Positions 11,380-23,122 of a DNA stretch of 64,000 nucleotides are shown one piece after another. Under the pieces are notes generated by a model. It worked only from the letters and a program-made list of their open reading frames with translations, searched no databases and had not been told where the DNA came from. Made by a program: the position numbers and the translations under genes. This stretch comes from Topomyia yanbarensis. Its lineage: Eukaryota; Arthropoda; Insecta; Diptera; Culicidae. Numbering within the stretch: the stretch's first letter is position 1; every line of letters starts with the position of its first letter. The stretch lies in the NCBI RefSeq assembly GCF_030247195.1, contig NC_080672.1, positions 82,334,113 to 82,398,112 on the forward strand. The letters are read 5' to 3'.

Positions 11380-11487
11380 TTTATTGCAACGATTCTCACT
11401 ACAATCGGTTGTTTCGGCGTTGGGAACCCAAACCAGGTGAGCTGCGTACAAGACAATCGATTTACCAACTACACTATGCCCGTCCCC
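11380..11487 (-). mobile_element. tRNA-derived SINE head (Feilai-like), partial
   Basis: Read on the minus strand from 11487: GGGGACGGGCATAGTGTAGT gives a pol III A-box-like start, and CACCTGGTTTGGGTTCCC the B box about 45 bp on. The same head is present in the fuller copy at 27332-27509. The tail is degraded. It is a SINE head, not a tRNA gene: no acceptor stem closes. Confidence 0.6.
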
Positions 11488-11609
11488 TTCTTTTGAATTC
11501 TTTCCTATGTTCCCCACTGTTTTTTTAAATGTGTCATTGTTTTATATTCAACTAATTATGATCATAGTTATAAGCTGCATTTTCCACCTCATCGCATGGT
11601 TTTTATATA

Positions 11610-11854
11610 CTGCCCAGTAAAGCATAAGAGTCCCCTTTGGGTTTTTGTCGAAAATGAGTTATCCGTTGGATTGTATTCTGTATCACCACTGAATCACAAT
11701 ATACAAATAAAATTACCAGGTTTGTTTAGAAAATATCGAAAAAACCAAAACGTGGTTGTCCCATCCATAAGACTCAATGAAATAGTAAACCTTGAAAGGC
11801 GTTCTTCTCGGCTTGCTGGTTTTCAATATGGGACTCTTATGCTTTAATGGGTAG
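11610..11854. mobile_element. 245-bp MITE, TIR CTRCCCAKTAAAGCATAAGA
   Basis: Left end CTGCCCAGTAAAGCATAAGA and right end (rc) CTACCCATTAAAGCATAAGA, bordered by TATA on both sides. The 83-codon open frame across it (11596-11847) is incidental. TA-type target suggests a Tc1/mariner-related MITE. Confidence 0.7.
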
Positions 11855-11858
11855 TATA

Positions 11859-12332
11859 ATTTCATTATTTATTGAAAAATCAGCATATGATCGTCCAACC
11901 ACAGCAAAACGGGTTATCTGACTGCATTTGAATGTCTCACATTTGAGATTGCACGATGAGTGCACGAAAAAGTTGTGCATTCAAGGGTTAAGGATTCTCA
12001 TAATCCATCCACGTAGCATGTACGACGGAGGTACACAAAAGTGTAAGTGATGTGAGCCTAACCGTCTGGTTCCAGTCAGCAAAAGCAGAAGTAGAAGTTA
12101 TCCTCAGTTTCTCTATTGAATTAAACTTATGCACCACAGGTTAGATCCAAAATCACGTAATATCACCAGTGAAGAAGTATACCGAGTGAAAATGTGATGG
12201 CAAATGATTCTCTGAAAATAAGTGTAGGATAAACTTTGTTAATTAAATGATTATTAAACCAATTGAATAATCCTCTTTGAAAATATTTTTATTATTCCCA
12301 ACAAGTAAAAGTGAATGTGTGTGTATGTGTGC

Positions 12333-12382
<50 letters not shown>

Positions 12383-12814
12383 CTTTACTAAATGGCGAGC
12401 CTATCATATGTATTGCCTAGGAAAAAATTCTTTGGAATATCGGAATATTTAAAAGATCTTGGTACAACATTCCGTTCCAAACCTTACCCTCTGTTTGGAC
12501 AGATTTCACATCCAATTCATAGCGTAGTTGCAAGTTTTAAACCTGATAAATAAAAACCAGAACAGTTGAAGGGGGTCGTATAAGTGCCATTTCCAATTTT
12601 TTACAGGACAGGAAAACGCACGTATTTGTTAATTTTTAATAATAAAACTAAAAATTCACGATTGGCTGTTCATTATAAACTAATACGACAACTTATTAAA
12701 GTTTATTAAAGAAACGATTTCGATTTGAATTGGGGAAAATACTTGAAATTTGAATACGTATAAGTCGAGGGGGCTTGGTAGTTAAAAGTCGTATATCAAC
12801 CATTAGCGTCACTA
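11859..12814. other. Intergenic DNA with a (TG)n(GA)n microsatellite
   Basis: No gene recognised. A compound microsatellite of TG repeats followed by GA repeats occupies about 12312-12380. The remainder is AT-rich and unclassified, with two CGTATAAGT-like motifs near 12574 and 12758. Confidence 0.5.
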
Positions 12815-12905
12815 AGTGAAAGTCAGAGAGATAAGCTTCGGTTTTAATTCATTTTTGGCAATTCTTTAATCCAGATGCTTCAATAAACGTTTACATAATA
12901 AAAAA

Positions 12906-15152
12906 CCTGTTTTAATCCACCTAGAGGTGCAATTGTGCCTTTCTCATTTCTCCAAACTATGATTTAATAGCTGGTTCGTACAATATAACATTATGGAAAT
13001 GTCTTTCATTCTTATTACACCTTTTTGTATTCATCGCGATATCGGTTTGAATCGGAGTTTTCTATGTGATCGCACTCCACAACCCGTAACTCCGGAGCTG
13101 GAAGTCGGATGGAGATGGAATTCAATATCAGTTTCCGGGGAATTTGGATGCTTCCGGATCCGTCGATGATGGCCAGTGTGGCCAAAGAGACTTTGAATGA
13201 CTGTTGGTGACCTAGATCTACAAATATTTTAGCAACATGAATGTGTTTACATTTTGGAAAAAAATCACCTTTTTACATTCATCGCAGAATTCGTTAGAAT
13301 CGGGATTTGCTGCGTGATCGTACGTATCACCCTGTAATTCAGGAACCAGAATTCGGATCCACACAAAATTCAATAGCAGCTGATGGACCTTTCATTTAAA
13401 ATCAAGTTTGTCAAAATCGGTTCAGAAAATTCCGAGAAACCGATGTGGACAAATCAACAAATTTTGTTTTGTAACCATACTCTTCAACTCGTAATCCGGA
13501 ACAAGATGTCGGTTGAAAATGAAATTCAATAGCAACCAATGGGAATATTATACCTTTCATTTGAATCTTAGTTTGTAAAAATCGGTTCAGCCATCTCCGA
13601 GAAACCGATGTGGACATTTTGTTAACAAATCCGCACATACACATACATACATACATACATACATACATACATACATACATACATACATACATACATACAT
13701 ACATACATACATACATACATACATACATACATACATACATACATACATACATACATACATACATACATACATACATACATACATACATACATACATACAT
13801 ACATACATACATACATACATACATACATACATACATACATACATACATACATACATACATACATACATACATACATACATACATACATACATACACACAG
13901 ACATTTTGCGATCTCGGCGAACTGAGTCGAATGTTATATGAGACTCGGCTCTCCGGGCCTCGGTTAGAAAATCGAATAGAATAATATTTATATAGCTTAA
14001 TCAGCATGAGTTCAATGTTATCTTCATGTGATTATAGTTTGAAATGTTGGTGAAATGGGTTTGAAAGTGTAGGGAATGGGGGGTTAGTAAAGTGGGAGTG
14101 GAGGATGCGTCAGAAATCCTTCATCTTATTTCGGTATACGGGGTGGATGAAGGAAATGCGGGCGTGAGGGCGGTCCAAGGGGAGGGGAATGATGAAGAAA
14201 GGAGGTGTAAGGGCAAGGCGGGGGGAGGGGCGGCGACGCAATATTCAACTGCATATTTTGCCTTCTATTTGAGACTTGGTTAGAGAAAATCGGTTCAGTC
14301 ATCACCGAAGAACCGATGTGACTTTAATTGTGGAATATGCCCGGAATTCCGGACTTCCGGAATCGTCGATAGTGGACAATATATTCAATGAATGTTTGAT
14401 TGGCAATCAGTGATCTAGATCTGCGATTAGAAGTAATTTGGTGACCATTTCATTAGTTTTTAGCCTCTGAGGTATTACGATTGCACCGATTTATATGGGA
14501 AATTCCAGTGTATCCTTACTAACACCCCTGTAACTCCGGAAGCAAGAGTCAGAACAGAATGAAATTTAGCAGCAGTCAACGGTATTACTGTATCTTTCAT
14601 TTGAAATCAAGTTTGTAGAAATCGGTAGAGAATTCGTTGGGGAATGGGTGTGATATTAGCTTAGGAACATGGCGGGTTCCCCGGGGGCGTCATGAACCGT
14701 CATAGGTGGCCAATGTGGTCAAAGCTGCTTTAATTGATCATTAGTGATCCAGACCCGCAAACTAGAGTAATGTTACATCAATTTTAATATGTTTTACATC
14801 ATTTTAACATCATGGTGGTACCAGTTTATATGGGAATTTGCTGTGTGACCGCACTCTTCAACCCGTAACTCCGGAACCGGAAGTCGGATCAACTAAAAAT
14901 TCAATAGCAGCTTATGGGAGCGTTATACCTTTCAGATGAAACTAAGTTTGCGAAAATCGGTTCAGCCATCTCTGAGAAAATTGTGTGAGTTTAAATGACA
15001 CACACACACATACACACACACATACACACACACAGACATTTGCCGATCTCGACGAACTGAATCGAATGGTGTATGACACTCGGCCCTTCGGGCCTCGGTT
15101 AAAAAGTCGATTTTTACAGTGATTGCATAGCCTTTCTTTATATGAGAAAGGC
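12906..15152. mobile_element. Modular hairpin-ended repeat element, copy 1
   Basis: 2247-bp insert in an A run. The empty site in the right arm has 7 A; here 6 A precede and 6 A follow, giving a 5-bp A duplication. The left end has CCACCTAGAGGTGCAATTGT; the right end has a hairpin GCCTTTCT...AGAAAGGC. Inside are three or four related modules, each with the phrases GGCCTCGGTTAGAAA, AAATCGGTTCAGCCATC, CGTAACTCCGGAACCGGAAG and a (CATA)n or (CA)n tract. No open frame of note. A second, inverted copy is at 38622-41215. Superfamily unknown; the terminal hairpin recalls Helitrons but no CTRR end is present. Confidence 0.75.
13637..13893. repeat. (CATA)n microsatellite
   Basis: About 64 copies of a 4-bp CATA unit. 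All open frames across it on both strands (YVCM or YIHT repeats) are products of the repeat. Confidence 0.95.
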
Positions 15153-15154
15153 AA

Positions 15155-15876
15155 AAAATAAAGCATACACAGATATTAAACATTATTTGATTTGTTTCCG
15201 TGGTCGATATTTCGAGATTGTCGATAAAATGAACACAAATTTTAAATACACACAAATACAAAGAATCTCTCCGGTCCTAAACGTAACATATTGCCGATAT
15301 CTTCGTGGGTCCGTTCTCAACCAATCCAACACTGTTGTGGAATCCGTCCAGAAGAAACGTCTTGAAATATGTAGATTACAGCCTCCTGCTAGGCAGCCAT
15401 TTTGTATTAGCCAACATCTGCCTTTGTTAAAATCAAAACAACCCAATGCTATTGCACGGTCGACGAGGGCCTAGAAGAGGCTAGGCCCATCATATGTTGA
15501 CTACTGTCAAAGTCTGTATATCTCCATAGCAGATGACAGGAGTGACACCCTCCTGGTAGATTATGATTCTCACCAGTCGTTTTTGCCAAGCGAGTTCCCA
15601 GCACAGCCGCTTGTAATTCTATTCGTGAAACTGTGAGTGGTTTCAGAGGAGCAACTTTTGCCTTTGATGCCACTAATGCCAGCCTAGGATGTCTGGCATC
15701 CACGATTCGGAAGTATGCGACACAACATTAGGCTGGCTCTCTTGCGTCTACGTAAACGTGTAGTTGCAACGTCTTATAGCTTTCAGGGGTGTAGTTTGGA
15801 AAATAGCACCTAGGAATCTTAACCAAATGGATTTGTCTGAAGAAACTTATCCACTGGCACCATTTATCTGCGTTCT
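15155..15876 (-). pseudogene. Pao retrotransposon RNase H fragment (left arm)
   Basis: Minus-strand copy of the Pao pol fragment found at 24716-25409. Conceptual blocks are HVYVDA near 15735-15755, VDARHPRLALVASKAKVAPL near 15640-15700, SRIELQAAVLGTRLA near 15590-15635, then after a 177-bp insert RRFFWTDSTTVLDWLRTDPR near 15290-15355. The YVDA, ELQAA and WTDS motifs are the RNase H signature of Bel/Pao elements. It contains an in-frame stop after the YVDA block and is not functional. Confidence 0.8.
15379..15555. mobile_element. 177-bp hAT-like insert in Pao (left arm)
   Basis: Interrupts the Pao RNase H coding trace between NHNL and HISRRFF. Flanked by 8-bp GTAGATTA (15371-15378 and 15556-15563). 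Ends read CAGCCTCCTG and CACCCTCCTG. Same element and TSD at 25037-25213. Confidence 0.75.
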
Positions 15877-16540
15877 TTAACCCTAGAACGATGCACTGGG
15901 GTACAAATGTACCCCGCGCCTTCTTTGGAGCCGTGTGATGACGAGAATTCGGTATTTAGTGACCTGGGACCCTAACCATAATTCAATTTAGAGTTTCTAG
16001 TAAAAGTAGGATAAGGTGGTATAGTCAGTTTCTTATAAGCTTCGCGGAAGCAGATGTCAAAGTTGGCGTGGGGTACATTTGTACCCCAGTGTACGCAGGC
16101 CCGACGAGAGGGGGGGTCAGGGGGGGCAACTACCCTGGGGCCCGGGTCTGGTTTGGGGGCCCGCATTTTTAACTGAATTTAATTTATTTTAATTTAATTG
16201 TTGAAGTTTATTGTTTCTGTTGGCACTGCAAATATACCATAATCAACTACGTTCCAATCGTTCCAGTGGTTTTTTGAAGTACGTGAACGTAACCCTATTA
16301 GATTCATTTAACAGTGCAATTGAACCATTCTTGTTTCATTTATCGCAAGTGTTTTTAAAAGTGTTCGTAAAAAAAGGTTGAATACGCACAGTACAGTATG
16401 AAGTTGTATACAATTTAACATATTCGTAGCTAACTGTTACTGATTAAAGTTGGGTATTTTCGGAATGGGATTGACGAGTAGATGACGAAAATCAATGTAT
16501 GAAGCCATTTTGAAAACTAAGATGGCGAATTCCAGTTAAG

Positions 16541-18145
16541 ATAGGGTAACCAACCAATTTTGGACCCCTTGAGAAATTGAAATCACGTGAACGTCAAAAA
16601 ATATTTGCTTGCCTATGTTTTTAAATGCAATACATGCACGAGTCTGCTCCAAAATTACTTCTTGAAAGAAAACTGTCAATGGATGTTTTATACATTGACA
16701 TAAACTCGAAAATGACATTTCTTCACAGCATGAATTTTTCACATTTCGGACCCTTCCACACTAATTTGGACAGTGTTCCAAGCATACTTTGGACACACTG
16801 AATGTGACTGAATATATTTTGGAAACAGTGAAGTTTTTTCTACTAAACTGACCTACTGACTCGTTCTCTTTGCAGTATATTTAATGCATGAAAGAAGAAC
16901 ATAAGCAAATCTGTGACTGCCAATCAAAAATGGTACATTAATCTTTATATGGAAGGCTGACTGCATGAAGTATTTTTTTAGTTCTATCATTTTGAGAAAT
17001 AGAAAAACTTTCGGTACAATTAGGTTACTGCAAACTTAACAAAGCAGCAATAAATGTTATACAATAGAGTTAACAATAATATATTTCGTGTAACAATTCA
17101 TCTGTAGCAGTATTATGGAGTAATATCCTCAAGTGAATGATAAATCAAGGTTCAAAGTTCGTCTGGAATCTTCTTGTACAATATATTATTATTTTTAATT
17201 CGTTTGTTTACGAGGTGGTTTCTTGTTATTCTTTCTAAGCTCAGTTTTTCTTTATTTCTCTTCCTTTACTTTCCCTTTTTCTTCAGTTTTCGCCTTGTGG
17301 TATTCAACTGTTCGGCGCAATGTTAAAACAGCAGGACTACGTCGCTTGAATCGTGATGTTCCTGTTCGTGTGAGTGTTTCAGGCGATTCTAGGAATTTAG
17401 CAAGCACACTCTTATTATCATTATTTAGCTGTGATATGTCTCTTAGATTTGTCAACCTATAGCTCGTCGAATTCAACAAATTCGAACTACAAATTTTCTT
17501 CAACATGGATTTCAGAAGTCCCCTCTTTGGTCATATTATAGTCTTCAATGAAATGTTCCTCAATCGTTTGATTTTCGACATCCTTTGGTTTGAACATTTC
17601 CAAATAATTTGACCAAAAAGAGCAGGCGACCTACCGTTACGAAATTTTTCACTTTGATTATTCTAACTCGATAAACAAATAGCTATCAAGAAAGAAAATC
17701 GAGAAGCGTCCAAAATAAGTTGATATAATTTTTTTAAGACATATTGTGGACACCATTTATTTAAGATGTTTTAGATAAAACATTGCGAAAAAACCTTTTC
17801 AAACACGTAACATGAATAATACCAAATCAGACAAACTAATTAAATCGATAAAAAATATTATAATTGTACATTTAAATCCAATTTGAAAATGAATCATTTC
17901 CACCGGTTCCTCTTGGTTATCGTTGAAACATGAAACGTTTTCGGTGATACTTTTGAAAACTGTGGATTCTGTTTAATTTTAAACAATTAGAGATGAACTA
18001 ATGATATTGAAACTTAATAGACAACCCAAGGAATGTAATTGCTGCATCAAACCAAACAAATGCAGAGAAACTTGGCAGTGTAGGAGGCAAATACATTAAC
18101 AGGGTCCAAAATATGTAGGGGTACAAATTAGGTTGGTTACCCTAT
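16541..18145. mobile_element. Nested TIR element ATAGGGTAACCAACC
   Basis: Inverted ends ATAGGGTAACCAACC at 16541 and GGTTGGTTACCCTAT ending at 18145, followed by shared TTTGGACC-type subterminal sequence. About 1.6 kb. The longest frame (17252-17506, minus, 84 codons) is basic and lysine-rich at its end but is not recognised. TSD unclear. Confidence 0.6.
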
Positions 18146-18284
18146 CTGTATAACCTAAAATATTGACATTTTCGAAATAAAATAATCATAGCATAGACAT
18201 AGATATAGTGATTTGGGATGCGGATGATATGATTATAGAAAACTTTTCTCAACCAGAAGGAACTATCTTGGCCTCCAAAAGGGC

Positions 18285-18530
18285 ATCGCTCATTTATTCG
18301 TCAAACCCGCTTGAAAATACCTCATAGTTTATACAGAAATTGTTCGGAATAGCTCCAAGCTACCATTTCTATCATCTACTCGTCAAGCCCGTTTCAAAAA
18401 TTCCCAAATTATTAGGGTTATCGAGATTATTGTTCAATCGGAAGTCTCCATCCTGGATTTCAAAAATGTACTAAATATCTATTTTCATCATATACTTGTC
18501 AAGCCCGTTTCGGAAATACCAATATTGTTG
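18285..18530. repeat. Repeated CTCGTCAAGCCCGTTTC motif
   Basis: Three imperfect copies of ATCTACTCGTCAAGCCCGTT, spaced about 82 and 117 bp, near 18292, 18374 and 18491. An inverted relative (GATTGACGAGTAGATGACG) lies near 16465-16490 toward the other end of the same hAT element. Confidence 0.5.
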
Positions 18531-21008
18531 GGGCTATCGATAATGTCGCTCAACCAATGAATTTTAGTAAGAATGTAAAGCGAACTTTTTTTTGCGATCT
18601 AAATCCCAAAAAAACGAACACTTCCTTACGAACTAATTCAATTTACGAACCCTTGGCTTGGTTCGTAAATGGAGGTTCCAGTGTACACATTTGATGAAGA
18701 AAAATATGGGAATTTAACTAGATACTTATTCTACCCATTAGTATTCACCAAAAGTTGAAACTCTTTCTCTCACAACTCTCTGTCTCAGTCTTTTTAACAG
18801 CAGACTTCGCTGTTGGATCCCAGTCATCGCCTTCGTAATGTTTTTTCTCTGAATGTTAGCGCAAGTGTAACAACTGATTCCAAAACCGATTTTACCATGT
18901 TCAGAAACCGATAAAGAACATTCGTTCAGGTCATAGTGACAACTGCAATAGCTGAATCCAGTATCTCAAAATCAACAGTATGTACCAACAACAAGAAACA
19001 AGGCAGCATCAGTGGTGCGAAATTTCACATTTAGTTGCTTATTTCTGATAAATTTGCCGAAACAATATTCAGTTTTAACGCTTCCCTCATTCATTCACTT
19101 CCAAACCAACTGAAATTTTATGAAGAATCGAATGGTTGAGTGCAGAGGAAATATAAATTCATTCACCAACCAAAGCATTTATTTTTTATTATATGGACAG
19201 TTTGAAGGCAGAAGTTTTTTTACATTTTCGAGCATAACTGAACTGCGAGCTAGCATAAAAACAAGATTCAGTTTGCTCCTGAAACCGAACATATGCAAAC
19301 ATGAATGCGTTGTACCGAAAAATCGAAGGACAAGGGAAACAAACCAAACATTCGATTCATTGCGGCGGGCATGAATTGAATTTTGTTTCTCTTTCAAGCT
19401 CACGCAGGGATGTCAATTTCTCTAAGCTCTGATTCTGGGCAGCATTAACGATGGTGGCATTAACGTGCGTCAAGGGAGCATGAACGATGGCGATATGGAC
19501 TGTATGGCAACGCCGCAAAAAAGGATTCCAATTGCAATGGCAAGTTGGACGTAAGCCATTCTGATGGCCAGCCACAAATATTACTTTATTAATTTTTATT
19601 TTTTCCATTTATTACATGTTTATAATGCTGACGACTCTGTTAAGCCAACGTATTGAATCGTGTCAAATAAACAATTTTCATAATAAAAAAGTTTAATTGA
19701 AACGGTTGCATCCGTATAATTTCTTTAATCGATATTGAAATAAGAAGTCATATATGGTAGGGCCCGTCAGTACTTCAAACCCTGGGGCCCGGCGCGGCTG
19801 TCGACGGCCCTGAGTGTACGGTTGCCGTTAGTGTTTCGTCAGGTTTCGTGCTGTCAGTGGAAATGTGATTCGTGACAATACCAGTTTAAATACTGGCTGT
19901 TTTACTACGTAAGTAACAATTAGTATTATATAATTGTTTTAAATCCTTTATTCAATTAATTTAATTTTGAAAAGCAAAATATTTCTTATTTTGCTGATTG
20001 TTGCGACGATACTTCCTGTTGAGACGACGCGGCGAGAATCTAGTGCCCCGTTTGCGAGACCTTCACTGTCATGGCTGAGCGAAAGACCCGAAACGTCAAA
20101 TGGTGATGATACAGCAAAATTGAACGTTTGCTCGGACAGTTACGTTGCTAGTTCACAGTGCTTAATCTCAACAATTCTAATATTATCGGTGCAAGTGCCT
20201 TACCTTATCATATAAATATCCCCTTTCTATAATTTAAATATTCCCTAATAATTATAAATAAGTGCTTTCTTGAGAGTGAGTAATTTAAAAACTAAATTAA
20301 TATTACCTACATACGAAACTTAATCTATACGTATTGCTATCTAGATCTACCTAATTCTATACTTAAACTTAAATGCCAATTCTTAAGAATTTGTAACGTA
20401 AATTATTGGTAAAATACTGGATTCTACTCTACTGTTAGTATAGCTTATAATACACCATAAACTAAGAATATGTTTGAACTTAACCTAACCGCCAACTTTG
20501 TACTAATAGGGATTGAACTTCACCGCAAATTTGGTTGTCTGAAACGACCCAACCTATCGTTCCGGGTTTTCACCAGATTTGTAAGTAAACAATTTCTTTA
20601 GCCATAAACCAAAATGTTATCCAAATATATTTGTAGCTTGAAGCATCACAACATAAAATCGCGTGTTTTGCTATTGAGAGTTGGAGAAACCAACAATCAC
20701 ACTGATTGTTATTGTTTATTTTAGGAGTTTTTCAAAACAATGACTCGTAAGAGAAATTTGCGCACAGTGACTGCTGTAACAGTAACGTTGCGTATTACCA
20801 ATGTATTACTGATCAGAAATATTTTTTTCATTTCAATTTCCACCCCATTTCGTGGAACCTGATTTTTAAAGTTTCACTCTTCCAAATAATTGCACTTTTA
20901 CAAGAATATCGAAATTCCATTTTATACCGTTTCTAGACCATTCTTTCAACTTTTAGAATCATTTGATTTTTTTTCAAATCGATTGAAAATTCGCAAAGTT
21001 ATAGTAAT

Positions 21009-21335
<327 letters not shown>

Positions 21336-21548
21336 ACAAAAATGCACATAAAAATCATCCGAACTTGTAACGACGATTACAAACTTTTTAAAAAATCACG
21401 AAATTAGCTCACTTTTCTGCCACAAGTTTGTATATAACCCCTTCAAGAATTATATTTTCAGCTTTGAACAGTCTTCATCGTAGGATGCTACTAGAACTGT
21501 CTTTTCCCGAAATCCGAACAAAAAACTCGAAGCAAAACTGCCGTAGCC

Positions 21549-21967
21549 CTTAGGGCATGTTCAGGAGCGTTTTATTTTGTATAGAAGTTTCAAAGTAGAA
21601 TTGAAACTGAAACATTCACATCCTCACAGAGCGTTTTGTTTTATAATTTCGAACAGCTTTGTTTTAAAATTTAAAACTTATACGACGCCGTTCTATTTGT
21701 TGCTGATTTTGAAACACGTTTAGAACTGTGTATAAATACATGGAAAGTATTCAGCACAGACACTTAGATCCGATAGACCGGGGAAAAATAAATTTGAATG
21801 CAGTAACGCTGAAGGCATGGCGAGACATGAATTTTAAACTGAATAGAACACCCGCTAAAACTGCTGCTGGATACAGCAAGTTCCAGTTTTAGAAATTTTC
21901 AGTTTTATATTATAGAACTATCAAAATTATGAATCTAAAACTGAAACACTCCTGAACATGCTCTTAG
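21549..21967. mobile_element. MITE with ends GGCATGTTCAGGAG
   Basis: Left end CTTAGGGCATGTTCAGGAG and right end CTCCTGAACATGCTCTTAG. About 420 bp, non-coding; CTTAG at both borders may be a 5-bp TSD. A partial inverted copy lies at 44882-45130. Confidence 0.65.
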
Positions 21968-22067
21968 AGGTTTAGATAATTTGAACCTTGCCATAATATC
22001 AAAAAACGAGAGAGGCGTTCAAATGAACCGGTTGTTGCCAAAACACCGGTTCATTTGAACTCCTCTG

Positions 22068-23118
22068 TTGTTGTTGGGCTGGTCGGTTTTTGGGAAAATT
22101 GGTGAGAGTCAAACCATGAATCAATCCCCTCGAATCTGTGAATATTCGAAACACCGCGCCCTTCACGATCTCGTTCGAGAATTTCTAGAAACAGAAACTT
22201 TAGGAGTTGGGAATATACCACCACCAGAGCCCGGAAAACAACGATACAGACAACTGACGGCCGTTTCGAATCTGGACCGCTTTGGAAACAGGACATAGTG
22301 GAGTTTCCCAACAGTTTTCCTATGGCCGAAAGGAGTCGTCAGTAAACAGATCCTTGAATATCAGGACAAGGGGTGTGCACAAGAAGCTATCGAGAATGAA
22401 ATACAAACATCGGATTCAAAAAAGGTGTGGTATTTGCCTCTGGGTTTTGTGCTGATTCCCAAAAAGCCCGAAAAGGTGCGTGTCATTTGGGACGCGGCAG
22501 CAAAAGTTAATGGAATCTCATTCAACTCGATGATGCTCAAGGGTCCAGACTTATTAACACCACCTACCAAAGTACTCAGTCGGTTCTGGCACCGCCAATT
22601 TGCAGTAACAGGGGATAGCAAAGAGATGTCCCATCAAGTCTACACGCAACCATAAAATAACCTACAGAATAAGTTCTTTTAACTTAAATTTAGGTACTTT
22701 TGAGCTGTGCGTCGCTTTCGCACTTATTAGTGTTGTCAAAAACAAAACGAGAGATTCGACTCAGTCGAGGTCTTCCGTGCAGTAAGGTACTTTTAAGTTG
22801 TTTGGGGTATACTCAAAATTAGGTAAATTCAACTTAAATTTAAGTAAATTAAACTCAAGGTTGAGTTATTATTTTTGCCGTAGTTAAATGGAAACTACCT
22901 TCAACACGGTTGACCTAATTTTACCGATACCACGAGATTGAGTCAAAAGTACTGAATTTTAGGTAGTTTTTCGGTGGCGTGTATGTCCGCTCAGCGGATC
23001 GACAGTCACAAGGCTGTGAGGCTATTCGATCCGCTTGGGTTTATAGCTGCATTTGTGATTTTGTGGCAAGATTATTATCAAAGAGATTTGGAAGACTGGG
23101 ATCGGCAGGGTGATCAAA
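22068..23118 (+). pseudogene. Pao retrotransposon RT fragment
   Basis: Degenerate Pao pol upstream of the RNase H part. Conceptual blocks: GNIPPPEPG-like linker, SGPLWKQDIVEFPNS near 22275-22315, KKVWYLPLGFVLIPKKPEKV near 22418-22475, VIWDAAAKVNG near 22480-22512, LKGPDLLTPPTKVLSRF near 22535-22585 and AVTGDSKEMSHQV near 22604-22640 (normally AVTGDIxEMFHQV). A MITE then interrupts it (22643-22981), and coding resumes with RLFDPLGFIAAFVILWQDYY near 23009-23070. Several residues between blocks are missing. It ends at the piggyBac-like insertion and continues at 24716. Confidence 0.8.
22643..22981. mobile_element. 339-bp MITE in Pao RT, TA target
   Basis: Ends CACGCAACCATAAAATAACC and (rc) CACGCCACCGAAAAACTACC, flanked by TA on both sides. 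Contains ACTTAAATTTAGG-type motifs repeated in both directions. A partial relative, including GCGTCGCTTTCGCACTTATT, is at about 42470-42536. Confidence 0.7.
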
Positions 23119-23122
23119 TTAA

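Larger units (their letters stand above)
16096..19812. mobile_element. hAT-type element, 3.7 kb, 8-bp TSD
   Basis: Starts CAGGCCCGACGAGAG and ends CGACGGCCCTG, flanked by AGTGTACG (16088-16095 and 19813-19820). The right arm of the inverted duplication has the single uninterrupted AGTGTACG (rc, near 24505-24512), so the insertion and its 8-bp TSD are proven within the window. Both ends share CTGGGGCCCGG blocks about 40 bp in. No intact transposase was found; open frames are all under 90 codons. It contains a nested TIR element at 16541-18145. Confidence 0.85.

Noticed and set aside
13610..14007. Long open frames of YVCM or YIHT repeats on both strands
   Set aside because: They are translations of the (CATA)n microsatellite.
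12906..15152. Helitron assignment for the modular element
   Set aside because: A terminal hairpin is present but there is no TC start or CTRR end, and the A-run duplication does not fit the usual AT insertion.
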